64,000 bases of DNA, from contig JAEVLN010000009.1 of the NCBI GenBank assembly GCA_018350325.1, positions 2,067,388 to 2,131,387 on the forward strand. The letters run 5' to 3'. The notes beneath the pieces are model-generated. The model did not search any database. It was not told the DNA's origin and saw nothing but the letters and a program-made list of their open reading frames with translations. The translations under genes and the position numbers were made by a program. The stretch is from Globodera rostochiensis (taxonomy: Eukaryota > Nematoda > Chromadorea > Rhabditida > Heteroderidae). Position 1 is the first letter of the stretch, and every line of letters starts with the position of its first letter. Positions 49,575 through 61,200 of the stretch are shown in pieces.

Positions 49575-52500
49575 TCTCTGTTGGTGGCGGCGTACTTTTT
49601 CTTCTTCAAATTCGTCGAGGAGCAGCACAAATTGCTGCCCTTCTTGTCCTCCTCCTGCTCCTCCCTTCGGCGTTTGCTTCTCCTTTTTTTCTTTGATCCT
49701 TCCGCCGACGACGACGCCGCCGGCGGTGCCGCTTTCACTGCCGCTGCTGCTGTTGTTGCCCACCACTTTAATGCCCCCACCAGCAGCACTATTATTGCTG
49801 TTGTGCAGCAATAATTTGTCGATGAGAAAATTTCGCTCCGCTGTCAAAATGGTGGTGGTGGTGGACGACGACGACTTTTTGCTGCTGTTGGTCCGACAAC
49901 GACTAAGAAGATGTTGATGGTGGTGATTATTCCGTCGTCGTCCCCGGCGGCGGTCCCGGAGAAGCGCAAACGGAGGGGGCGGGGGCGGGGGCGATGTTGA
50001 GCTGTTGGATTGGTGGTGCGCGTATGACGACGACGACGATGAAGATGATGATGATGATTGGTGTTGTCCTCGCCGATCATCCTCCTCCACCTCCACCCCA
50101 GCAGTCCAATCCACTTCATCATCTCCATTATTATTGGTCCTGCTCCTGCTGCTGTTGCTGCTGCAGCAGCTGGCGTCGACAGTTATTAGCCGACGACGAC
50201 CATTCACAGCGGCAGCGCTCCGTCGATGGTGGTGGTGGTAATGGAATTCGCCCTCATCACTCGTTGGCCTCCCTCTTAACCTCCTCCTTCTCCTCCTCCC
50301 TCCCCGCCCAATCATCCGTCTTGAAGTTGAAGTGCTTCTGCTGCTGCTGCCGCAGCTGCTGTCGTCACAGACGACGTCCTCGCCGCGTTTCTCGTGCGGT
50401 GCGTGCAGAGCAGCCATGTACTCTGCATAGCTGGGCGGTCTCGTCACGACGACCCGTCCACGACCATTCAAAACGTCCTCCCCGCCACTGCGCCGGCGGT
50501 TGGCCACCATCACCGCCATCGACGGATTAGCGGAGGATGAAGCAACAAATGCATTTTTGTCCCCGTCCTCCTCCGCCACCATAAGCTCTGTTGTTGTTGA
50601 GGAGTAACATAATGGACGACGATGACCATTGTCTTTCTCTGTTGGTGACGGTGATTGTTGACCGGTCACTGCTGCTGCTGCTGCTTTCCGTCGAGTTGGA
50701 GGAGGACTTGGAGGAGGACAACCGGCGGAAGGCAGAACAAACAATGGATTATGCTGACGGTTCAACACCGAAAACAGTTCCTTCTGCTCTTCATTTTTCA
50801 GTTGAAGAGGGGCAGCCGCTTCAATTGTTGCGGACGACAAAAACGATTTATTATTGACACAACAACCATCAACACCGCCGGTGAAGGGCGGCAGCGTTAT
50901 TTTTGTCCTCGGCGGTGTGGTCAGCAAACAGCACTTGGCCACCACCGGCGGCGAAGCAGCAGCTGGTGGTACTTCAGTGACAAACAAACTGGATGGTCGA
51001 CGGGTTTTGTTCCTGCTGTTGTTGTTGCGATGCAAAAACGGTTTCATTTTGTTGGATGATGACAATGCAGAGTAATGGATGAGCATTTGGTCATCCACTG
51101 TTGAACCACGCTGATCATCATGGTAATGATGATGATGATTGGAGAAGAATGGGTATGAGGGCGGCGGATTCGGGCAAAAATGGTTTGGAAAAGTAATCAT
51201 TTTGCGTCCATAATTGGCATCCATGGTTGTGCGGATGAATCAAATTAGTTTGCTATGTGCTGCGTTACAATTTATTACACGCTGATTAGACAGAATGAAT
51301 GAGGGGGGAGACACAAATTGTGGGGGGGGGATATTCGCCGCTTCGCGCACCCAGCGCCTTCCAATTCAGACGACGCCCGGGGGGATGTTTGAAAGAAGAT
51401 TGGTCATTTCCACCCCCACACCTCCGCCTAACCCATCAACCGCAATTCTCATGCATTCCAATTCCTGGAGGGGGGGGGAGGGCTGAAGAGGATGATCGAA
51501 AATGTGCGAAAATGCGGGGGAAAGGTGCGAAAAGAAAGGGGGAAGGGGTGAAATAGGCGCGGCGGTCAAGGTGAGGCGAAGGTCAGCCGTCGTGCAGTTT
51601 GGGGGGCGGGGGGGGGGGGGGAGGAAGACGAAGACGAGAAGTAGTGAATGGAAGAGGGAAGAAAGGAAGAAGAAAACGGATGGATGTGAATGGAAGAGGA
51701 AAGGAAGAAAAAGACGAGAAGTAGTGAATGGAAGAGGGAGGAAAGGAAGACGAAGACGGATGGGTGTGAATGGAAGAGGAAAGGAAGAAGACGGATGGAT
51801 GGGAATTGGGGGATGTGAGCGATTGATGGATGTGTGGGAATTTGGCTGATGATGAGGAGGAGGCGGTGGAATTTTGTGGCGGAATGTGACGCCGGGGGGG
51901 GGGATAATGAGGGCCGCGATGTTTGTTTTACACACATTGACTTGGGGGCACAATTGAAAATTGTATATATTTGCGGGTGGGGGGGGGGAAGAATGGACGG
52001 ACGGACGGAAGGAGGACTGTTTTGAGGTGGAAAGGGAGGAAATAAAGAAGACTAAGGGTCACTCGTCCGTCGTCCATCTCCTTCAAGCAGCAACAACAAG
52101 ACATGTGTGTACACTGGTACACCACCACCACCACCATCGCCACAGCAGCTGCTGCTGATTGTTGATTTTGAGAGGGGTGAGATGGGCGCAATGAGTGTTT
52201 GTGCACGGACGGGGGGCAAATTCACGTCCACCTTCGCCCTCCTCATCAAACAGTACACCCCTCACATCCAACAACAGCAGCAGAAGAATGTGCAAATTTT
52301 GATTTTCGTATAACAAATTGAAACAGAGAATGAATGAAGATGTTCAGCCTATAGAATATATTGGGACTTGATCTGATCAAAAACAAAAATGAGGACCGAT
52401 CATGAAGCCAAGCAGTCAATGATCAGCGATCACAACAAAACTCTCTTTGGATCGCGTGATTTTTTGGTTCACAAAAATACTAATTTCTTCAGAATTAATT

Positions 52501-55500
52501 AACCCACCACTTCCACAATGCTGAGCCCAATGCCGCCACCGCCACTTTTTCCGCTGGGTCGACACAGCGTGATCCGTTCCACCAGCAGTTGCTGAACGCC
52601 TTCAGCATCGATCAACCGTTCGTTCCATTGATGCTGTTGTTGTTGATGCTGCTGTTGATTCGGATACCCGTTGGACTTCTTCTTCTTCTGCAGCTGCTGT
52701 TGTTGTTGATTATTGTTGTTGCTGCCGTTGTTGTTGTTGGTAGTGTTGTGATGAGTGCCAAAAACTGAAGCGGATTGGCACCGTATTGGTGGTGGAGGCG
52801 CAAGCGGATGTTGCTGTTGAGGATGCTGTTGGAAGCCACCGTTATGACGTCGAATCTGAATAACAAAAATTCTGATAAAAAAACGCCCTAAGGGTTTTTG
52901 AATGATCAAAAAATAATTCCGACTCAAATATTTGGCACAAAATTCTCGCCTCCGCATAAACAGGCGAATCCCCTGCGGCGACACTGCTGCTGCTGCCGTT
53001 GTTGAACAGCTGACGCTGCTGATGCGGGGGCGGCGTCGGTGTTGGCGGAAACATTGTGACGGCGCCGGCGGCACCAACGGCAACAGCGCCTGGGGCAACA
53101 ACGGTTGGAAATGCGGAAGACGACGGCGTAATTGATGCGCTCCTCTTCCCGGGCAAACATTGTGCCGATGCTGACGACGATGATGACGGCTGCTGGTGCC
53201 GCATGTGCACATTCCATGACGACAACGGCATTTCCGCGGGGACGGCACCGTGCCGAAGCGGGGATGGCGAAGCTGCTGCTTGTTGTTGTTGGTGAACAAA
53301 CACACGGACAAGACCTTAATTGCTCAATAAAACGCCGTTTTTTCAAATTTAGTGTCCAAAGGGCAATTTTTGTACGACACTTTCAATCAAATGAAAGTAG
53401 TCAATTAACGAAAAGAGAAAAAAGTGTCCGTCCGTCCCCGAGATAATGATCGGCAAAAATGATAGATAACCGGCCGGACCAGAAATACCAAAGACGCATA
53501 AATGAGGGAAAAAAATGATGTGTGGTGTATGAGGAGAAATTTGATCGTCAACTTTTTGCTTATGATTAATTTAAAGAAAAGTTCCAACAGAAAGCAAGAT
53601 AGAGAAAGAGAGAGGGAGGGAGAGAGAAAAAGAGGAGGAGACAGAGGAAGAAAGAACGAAAGAGAGAGAGAGAGGGGAAAAAAGAACGAAAGAGAAAGAG
53701 AGAGAGGGGAAGAAAAAGAACGAAAGAAAAAGAGGAAGAAAGAGAGAGAGGGGAAAAAAGAACGAAAGAGAGAGAGAGAGAGGAAGAGAGGGGAAGAAAA
53801 CGAGAGAGGGACAGAGAAAAGAAAGGAGCTCTTTCACCCCCCGCCACCTTTTTGTTGAAGAGCGTTGACAAAGGTGGCCATGTCCGGCGGGATACCGCGC
53901 AATTTTTCTGTAAAGGATCAAAAATCATTTTGTTATCCTAAGGCAAAATGTGAAATTAATTCATTAATTAATGTTAAATGGCTGAAAATGAGCACATGGG
54001 CAAAATGTCCAGCGCATGAGACAAATGTACCTCCAACCCCCCCCCCCTCCACCCCTTTTTAACGGGAAAAGAGACAAAATATTCTCACAGAGACAAAATG
54101 CCCCATGACAAAAGATCCCCAGACAAAATGTCCCAATAAATATTTCCAGACAAAATGTCGGCCCTCAAAACTTCAAAATGGCTTCAAATTTAAAAAAAAA
54201 CCAACAAAAGCTTATGAGTAGGTAGAGTAGGAGGGGGGTCAAGGTTACAAAAAAGGGCATAAAATTTAAAAAATCGCTTCTTTCCCCGCATCTTCCAAAA
54301 TGTTTTTTCCACCCAATTTGACGCAAATGTGGCAGGGCCACCAACCCCTCTCCCCCCCCCCCCAAAGCGAAATTGACAAACCCAAAAAACCCAACTCTAA
54401 CGCTCGCGGCAAAATTCGGGGAGCGTCTAAAATTTGAAATTTTTATTGGACTACTGAACTTGTTGGCGCGCCAAGATTCAAAACAGAGAAACTGCCCAAA
54501 AAAGTTTCGTTTCCGAGACGCGCACAAATTTTTAAAATGCCGAGATTGGCCCGGACCACAACGACGACGACCTCTAGCCGAACATCCACACAACAAAACT
54601 GACCAACAACATAGCCGTCATGTGGAAGCAAAAAGGGGAGCTGAAGCGTCGTGCTTTCGGTCAGTTGTGGCGCTGACGATGACGCCATGGAACCATCCGC
54701 CGACGGCTGCTGGTGATGATCATCGGCTTGCTGCTGTCGTGCCAATGCCACCACATGTTCGATGAGTTCACGCGAGACGGCAGGCGTTTCGCCGGCGTGC
54801 ACATCGCCAACATAATTCTCCAACAAAAAGCGGACCTTGAAAGCGTGGGGAAGAAGTACACACAGAACATCCATAATGTTAGCATTGTGCATGCACAACA
54901 CGCAAAATTAGCACAATTATTGCAAATAAATGTTTTTTTTTAATTTAAAGAAAAAAAAGGAAAGGGTAAATAAAAGCGACAAGTTTCAGCACAAGTTCTA
55001 CTTGATGCCGAGCCCGTCGTCCTCAAGCAGTACTTCGGTTAAAAAAGAAAACATTTTTGACGCGTCCCCCGGAATCATTCGGAGCCAAGATTTTAGAATT
55101 ATCGGAATAGGAAACACAACAATTTGAACAGATTTTTTTTTAAAAAACTCCTTGGTGGCCTCTGTTTGCCAACACCAAAACAGGATCATATAGGAAATCA
55201 GCATTTTTCACTAATTTTTATCCTGATCAACCCGATGATCCTGATTTCCTAATTTTTTCGATCATTACTAATCCATTTGTTGTTGCTGTTCACGGCATAT
55301 GGTTTTTGGTTTGTTCAATTTGGCAAATGTGGGAGGGAATGTGTTCAAAAGCCTTTCTCGACCTGCACACTGTTGAGGCGGTAGCAGGTTGCGCCCAACA
55401 CGGCAACTTGTTGCAAATTTTTGGGCGTGCACAGCAAATGCACAACTTGGCACAGACGGTCCATGTGGCACTCGGCGGCCAGCTCGAGTCCCTGCTGTTC

Positions 55501-58195
55501 AGCCCATTGCTGCACATGGTCAAGCAGTTGCTTCAGCTCCAGCAGTCCAAACTGTTGACAGATCAGCGGACGGGCTTCTGTGTGCGGATTTGAGGTTAAT
55601 TTGTGGACAATCCAACTGCAACACACCCGGCTCCGTGACCAGCCAGTTGAACACGGTCGTGCTGATGAAGTGGAAGAGTTGGGAGAACAGTTGGATGGTC
55701 AGTGCCGGATTCAGCAGTGCCCAGCGGACAGTTCGCAGGCACTCGTCCAGCGCGGCAACAACCAACAATGATGGCACGCCGTCCTGCTGTGCCGCCGTCG
55801 CCGTCGCAGGCGCTCCTGCTGCACCACGGTTGCGCAGTAGCAGCAGCATCCATTGTTGGACAATAGGCTGAATGCCTTGGCCGAGCAGTTGTTGCCCGCA
55901 GTGTTCCACGAGCAGTGTGAACAGCTGTTGTACAACATGTGCAAGCTCGTCAAGCAGTGCAGTGCCGACTGCACGCGCTAGCCACGCATCGGTGCGACCC
56001 ATGTTCAGCAGCTCGCTGGCATTGGACAGCCAGAAGACCAACGTCTCACGACTGGCGTGATTGACCTGAAAGGCATGGGTGGGATCAAGACAAATTGTCT
56101 GAACTTGATCAACATGTGTTCAGACCAGGGATGTAATGTAACCGCATTCCGGGTTTTTGGACATCTTTGGGTCCGGCATGCTGGATTCCGGACTTTTTTT
56201 GGCATCCGGTTACATCCATGGTCCAGATCATTCAATCAAATTCTAATCTGTTTTGACTACAAGTTCTGAACTATCCGCGCCACCTTTATAGTGCGCGAAC
56301 AATTGTCGATGAACATGGCGAACGTGTTGCCGACTAAGCGACGGCACCGCTCCTCATCATAGGCGGCACTTTGGCTGACATGCAAGCGATGTCGGCAGAT
56401 GGCGTACAGCACAAAGGCTGGCGTCAAACGAAAAGCACCAAATTGTTGGCCAACCGTTGACGAACCGGTGGTGGTGGCCATGTTGTTGTTGTTGTTGTTG
56501 TTCGTGGTGGCAAACAGTTCGGATTTGAAAAGCTCGACCTCACTTCCTACAACAAATGGAAGGGACAAAATTTTAAATTAAATTAAAATAATAAATATAT
56601 TTAAAAAGAGTAATTAACAAGACACTCACGCCAATCTGTGCATTCAATAAGAATGGGCAACGTTGCAGCTGAACGCGGCGGCAACTGCTGTTGTTGATGC
56701 TGATAAACGGGAAGAATGGATGTGGAGGAGGGCGACGAAGACGGCAATTTGTATGGAGACCGCTTAAACCTCACCATAATCATGATTCGAAAAGTGAAAC
56801 ATTTCTTTTGAAAAAATGATTTCCCCTCCCTCCCCCCCGGTGTCCAGTTTGGACTTGAACTCGTTGGTGTCCAGTGGCATTTGAATCCATGACATCCGGA
56901 TCAAAACAGTGGCACAGCTCTACTCTTTTAGATCCATTTTGGAAAAGGCCCCTTTTCTCATGGAAATGGGCTCAATTGTGCCATTTCCTAGTAGAGATCG
57001 GATCGATCGAGATTCTCGTTCGAAATCTCGGTGTTTTGTTTTGAATCGAGACTATCGATCGGTCGCCAAGTCCGGTCTCTGTTCCCTACCATGCTGCTGT
57101 CGTGGTTGTTGTGGAACTGATTGTGCATGTGGTGGGTTTGGTTGTGTTGCAGTGCCTGTTGCTTCTGCTGTTGGGCAGAAGGCATCAGTGAGAGCATTTG
57201 TTCCTGCTCCGCAACAGACGTTGGTGTTGCGGTTGTTGATGATGGTGTGCCAACAAGAGGTGACGATTTGTACAGCTCCACGTACTCGTTGCTGTTGGAC
57301 TGCTCGAATGAGACGGAGGGTGAGAATCTGTTTAATGAAATTGTGTAAAAAAATGGATTTAATTTTGCTGCTTTTTCTATTCCCAGAAACATTCACATTT
57401 ACGCGCTCGCTCACATGTTTTGGACGATAAGAGCTGCTTCAGATTGTTGTTGGTGGTGTTGCGGATCAATGCAATGCACAACAGTCGTGGCAGAATTGAA
57501 CGGTCCCGACGAGAATGAGACGGATGCCGACGACGACGGCAATTTTTCCTGTAAAAAATGAAAGGATTATCAAAAAAAAACTTCAAGATAAGATAAGATA
57601 AGTGTGTGTGTATATTATATTTAATGAGCCGACATTTTGTCAACGAAATGGACAAATATGGGAGACAACAATTTAAAGAATGTAAAGCCCAAAAATTCTA
57701 ATTATCTAAAAAATGTTACGGTTTTTTGTTAACTATTAAATTTTGGTTTCAGTGGATAATTGGACTTTATTGCGCTATGCCTAGAGACGGTATTCTGAAG
57801 CCATTACCCAAGGCTAGGGATGTGTTCAAGAGTCTCAGTAAGAATGTTCGAGAGTCTCGGGGCCCATGACTAGGGGTGGTCGAGAGTCTCGAATATCCCC
57901 CTACCCATGACACCGAACCCGCCGAATAACAGTGAAACTTCTCTGAGCCGAAACTGCGGGTGATGACGGGGCATATTTCAGCCCGGAATGATTGGAAAAT
58001 GACACGCGCATTGTGTTAAAATCAAAATTCTCGAAATTTGCAACAACAAAAAAAGAATCAAACAAAAACCGGCTTTGTTTTTGGGCCAATGTCTGTCTGT
58101 ACGGGGTCTATCGAAAATAACGAAACAAAACAACAACAACAATTTTTCCCGCAAATGTCTCCCATTTCCCCTTAGGGGGCGCAATTTAGAGAAAG

Positions 58196-58226
<31 letters not shown>

Positions 58227-61200
58227 GATGTTATTGACACCAATGATGGATGGATGAGTGAAGAACGGAACGGACATCAGACAAATTTTAGTTTTGCAAA
58301 TTACCAGCAGCAGCAAGCAGTGCACATAGCGGCTGCCTGCACAAACGGTGTAATCATTTTTTTTTGACAAAAATACCTCCCCCAATTTTTTTGATCAAAA
58401 AACCACAAACTCGAGCAATGGAAACTGGTCTTCTTTTTAGAAAAAAACAAAAAATGTGATTAATTTGTCGCCATTTGCCCCCGATCAAATCTAATAATAC
58501 ATTGTTTAACGCGACCAATCCCCGCCGGGCACATGGGGTTGTTGGATCGGATCGGATATAACAACTTCGGAAACAAGAAGCATCCATGCATGACAATGCA
58601 GGATGCAGGTCCGAGTCGAAATCGCCGGTTGCGGCGGGGTCGGTAACGCCCGCGGTCAAACCAGCGGGACCAAACAACAAATATATGCAAAAACAAACAG
58701 TTTCAGTGTCCTCCTATTCACGTGCGCACATTAAGCTCGTGCTGATTAAATACATTCAGCAGAGTAGTAATTGCAAATGTGATTGAATGGGTGGACGCGC
58801 GGAAAGTAAAGTGCTGAGAGAGAGAGAGAGAGTGCCGTAGAGGCAGACGCCATGCCGTGGCCTCCCGCTGTCAGCCCCCCCCCCCCCAGAACTCTCACTC
58901 AACGTCCATTTCCTCCCCCTAATGAGCAGAGGAGCAGCACAGTGTGTGTAGGAGACTGGAGGAGGATGATCGTCTCGTCGTCGTCGTGGTCGCCGCTGTC
59001 GTCATCCATCTCTGCGAGGCAATCAACATCAAAAAGGGGCTATGCTGCGGTGTTGCTGCTGCTGCTGCTGTTGTTGCTGAACGGGATGGAAATGGCGAAA
59101 GGAGTCCTTCCCCGTCCGTCCGTCGTCCATTTATGGGTGAATCATAAAAGTGTGTGTGTGTGTAATGGAGAGGGGGGAGGGGAATTGAAAAGGGGGAAAA
59201 GAGAGGAAAACAAGACGACGACGATAATGCTGACTGATCTGATACATAAAAGCAGGGGGTTAGAGTGTGCGGAAAGGAAAAGAGATAATCTCCGGAAAAG
59301 GGAGGAAGAAGAAGAACATATAAAACGCTTCGCCAACATTTTCAATCGCATTTATGCATAAATGGAGGCATAAAGCTAAGAAAATGGAAAATAAACAATT
59401 GCGATACAAAAATTGAAGAAAAGCGAAAACAAAAATAATTCATTCATTAATTAATTCCCTTCGGGGGGTAAACGGTGAGTAAGCGCTTTTCAACGCGCCT
59501 CCGGGGGAAAATCGCCCGCCGCCATTGTCGTCGTCATCGTCTCATTTCACACCTTACACATAACACGGGGTGAAAAGCTCCCCCCCCCCATCCCTTGGGG
59601 GAAAAGTTTTGTTGACACATGCCATTGTCGTGCGCCAATTGCAATTGGCGCATGGTGCGATCGCACCCTCTGATCGTTGCCGCTTTAATCCAATTTTCTG
59701 CCTCATTAGATTAATCCGAAAAGTGTGGGCGGAGGGTGGGGGGGGGGGGTCACTTTTAAAAAAGGATTGGATTGCTTAGGTTAAATTAAAAATTAATTAA
59801 GCGTTTAATCGGCAAAATGCTTATTTTTAAAGAAAATTTTAAAATACTGCTCCCCATAAACCCCGGGGGGCATTAAAATTGTTTTTACCCAATTGGAGCG
59901 AAGGTGGACGGACGTAAACCCCTTGATCCTCTAGTGTTTTGCACATTGTCCATTCATTCACTCTTTTTCTTCACATCTCTCAAAGGATGGTGAGTTGAGT
60001 GAACATATTGGGGATGGACCCCCCCCTCCCCCCACAATTGGCCAAATGCCAAAGAATGCAAACATTTCAAAAACAAAAAGCCGGATTAAGAGAAGATGTG
60101 AACAACAATTTCACTCATAAAGGCAAAGAAGAAGCAAAAGCTTGAAATGAGAGAGAGAGTGGGGGGAATGGACTTTCCGCCCTCAGTAAAGTGTGTGTGT
60201 GTGCGTGTTTGATCGAGTCGATTGGTGAAGTGATGGGGGGGGGGGGGGGCGGGAGCTTTAATGTGGGAAAAAGGAGGGGGGGGGGGGGGAAGCGAGGAGC
60301 GATTAATGGAGGAGGGAGGAGGATCAAGGGGGGAGATCCGCGTCAATCGTCGTCGTCCATCTCCCTCAAAATGTGTTGAGATTGGGGTGAAAAAGGGGGG
60401 GGGCCGGGGGGGGGGGGGGTGTGAGGGGATGGAATGGTCGTTGTCCTCAGATTTTCGACCATTTTGCAATGAGTGAATGAAGAGACGAAATGGGGGGGGG
60501 GGGGGAGGACACAAAATTGTGGACGAAAAAAATGAAAAGGGGGAGAAATCGGGGGAAAATATGGTGGGAACGTCTCCCACACTTTGTAATCGTTGTGATC
60601 GACGATCAGCTTTTGTTTTTTGCTTTCTGAACATCATCTCTTCAAAATGATGATGACAAAAAAACCGAGCTCTTTCAACAACAAAAAAAAAAGAATCGTA
60701 AATGCCATTGCCACCTTTTGCATGCGGTGCTGACTCATCCCGGTCCCATCATGTTCAGCAATATGATCAGTAGCAGGCGGCGCACATTCTCCATGATCAA
60801 CACCACCACTGTTGTTGTTGCTGTTGTTACTGAAGAATCGGTAGCAGTACACGCCACCGATGCGCAACTGGACACCATTTTGAAGCCGTACATCTGCGTG
60901 TGTTGACGCGCCGTCAAGTTCGACCAGCGCACTTTTGTCCAACAAAGAGACAATCACTTCGCCTTCCCGTTCTGGTACGTCTTCCGCTTCTTGCTGCTGC
61001 TGCTTCAACTGCTGTTGGCTGTTGTTTTCAACTGAACTGCTGTTGGGTCGGTAGTGGAGAGCGCAGTGGCGAGGCAAAACGCTCGGGGCGCGTAACTGTT
61101 GTAAAAAAAGAGACAAGTGCAACAAATTTTTTTGAATAAAATTTTGTTGAACCTGAATGGCACAAGCGGATGATGATCCAATCTCAGTGACACCGGGCTG

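Larger units (their letters stand above)
48559..53907 (-). other. Afadin PDZ region, split by a 3.8-kb intron
   Basis: Exon 53907-53848 (LRGIPPDMATFVNALQQKG) and exon 53314-52962 lead into exon 52855-52508, which ends in the PDZ first strands (VERITLCRPSG, then GIGLSIVEV). Exon 48698-48559 gives GTPEHGSGIYVKNVIEGSPA through GRLAPGDQLLSVNGQSLIG, and exon 48476 onward gives AAKKIVSAGPVVHFEVAKQA. The joined domain has the GLSI carboxylate-binding loop typical of afadin PDZ. Confidence 0.93.

Noticed and set aside
49325..50530. Plus-strand ORFs of 120-180 codons rich in Leu, Cys or Ser
   Set aside because: They are antisense translations of CAG/AAC-type codon runs in the minus-strand ORF. CTG and GTT runs are open in every frame.
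53502..53928. Lys/Glu/Arg-rich and Ser/Leu-rich ORFs on both strands
   Set aside because: Translation of the homopurine microsatellite. They also overlap the 60-nt afadin exon in the wrong frames.
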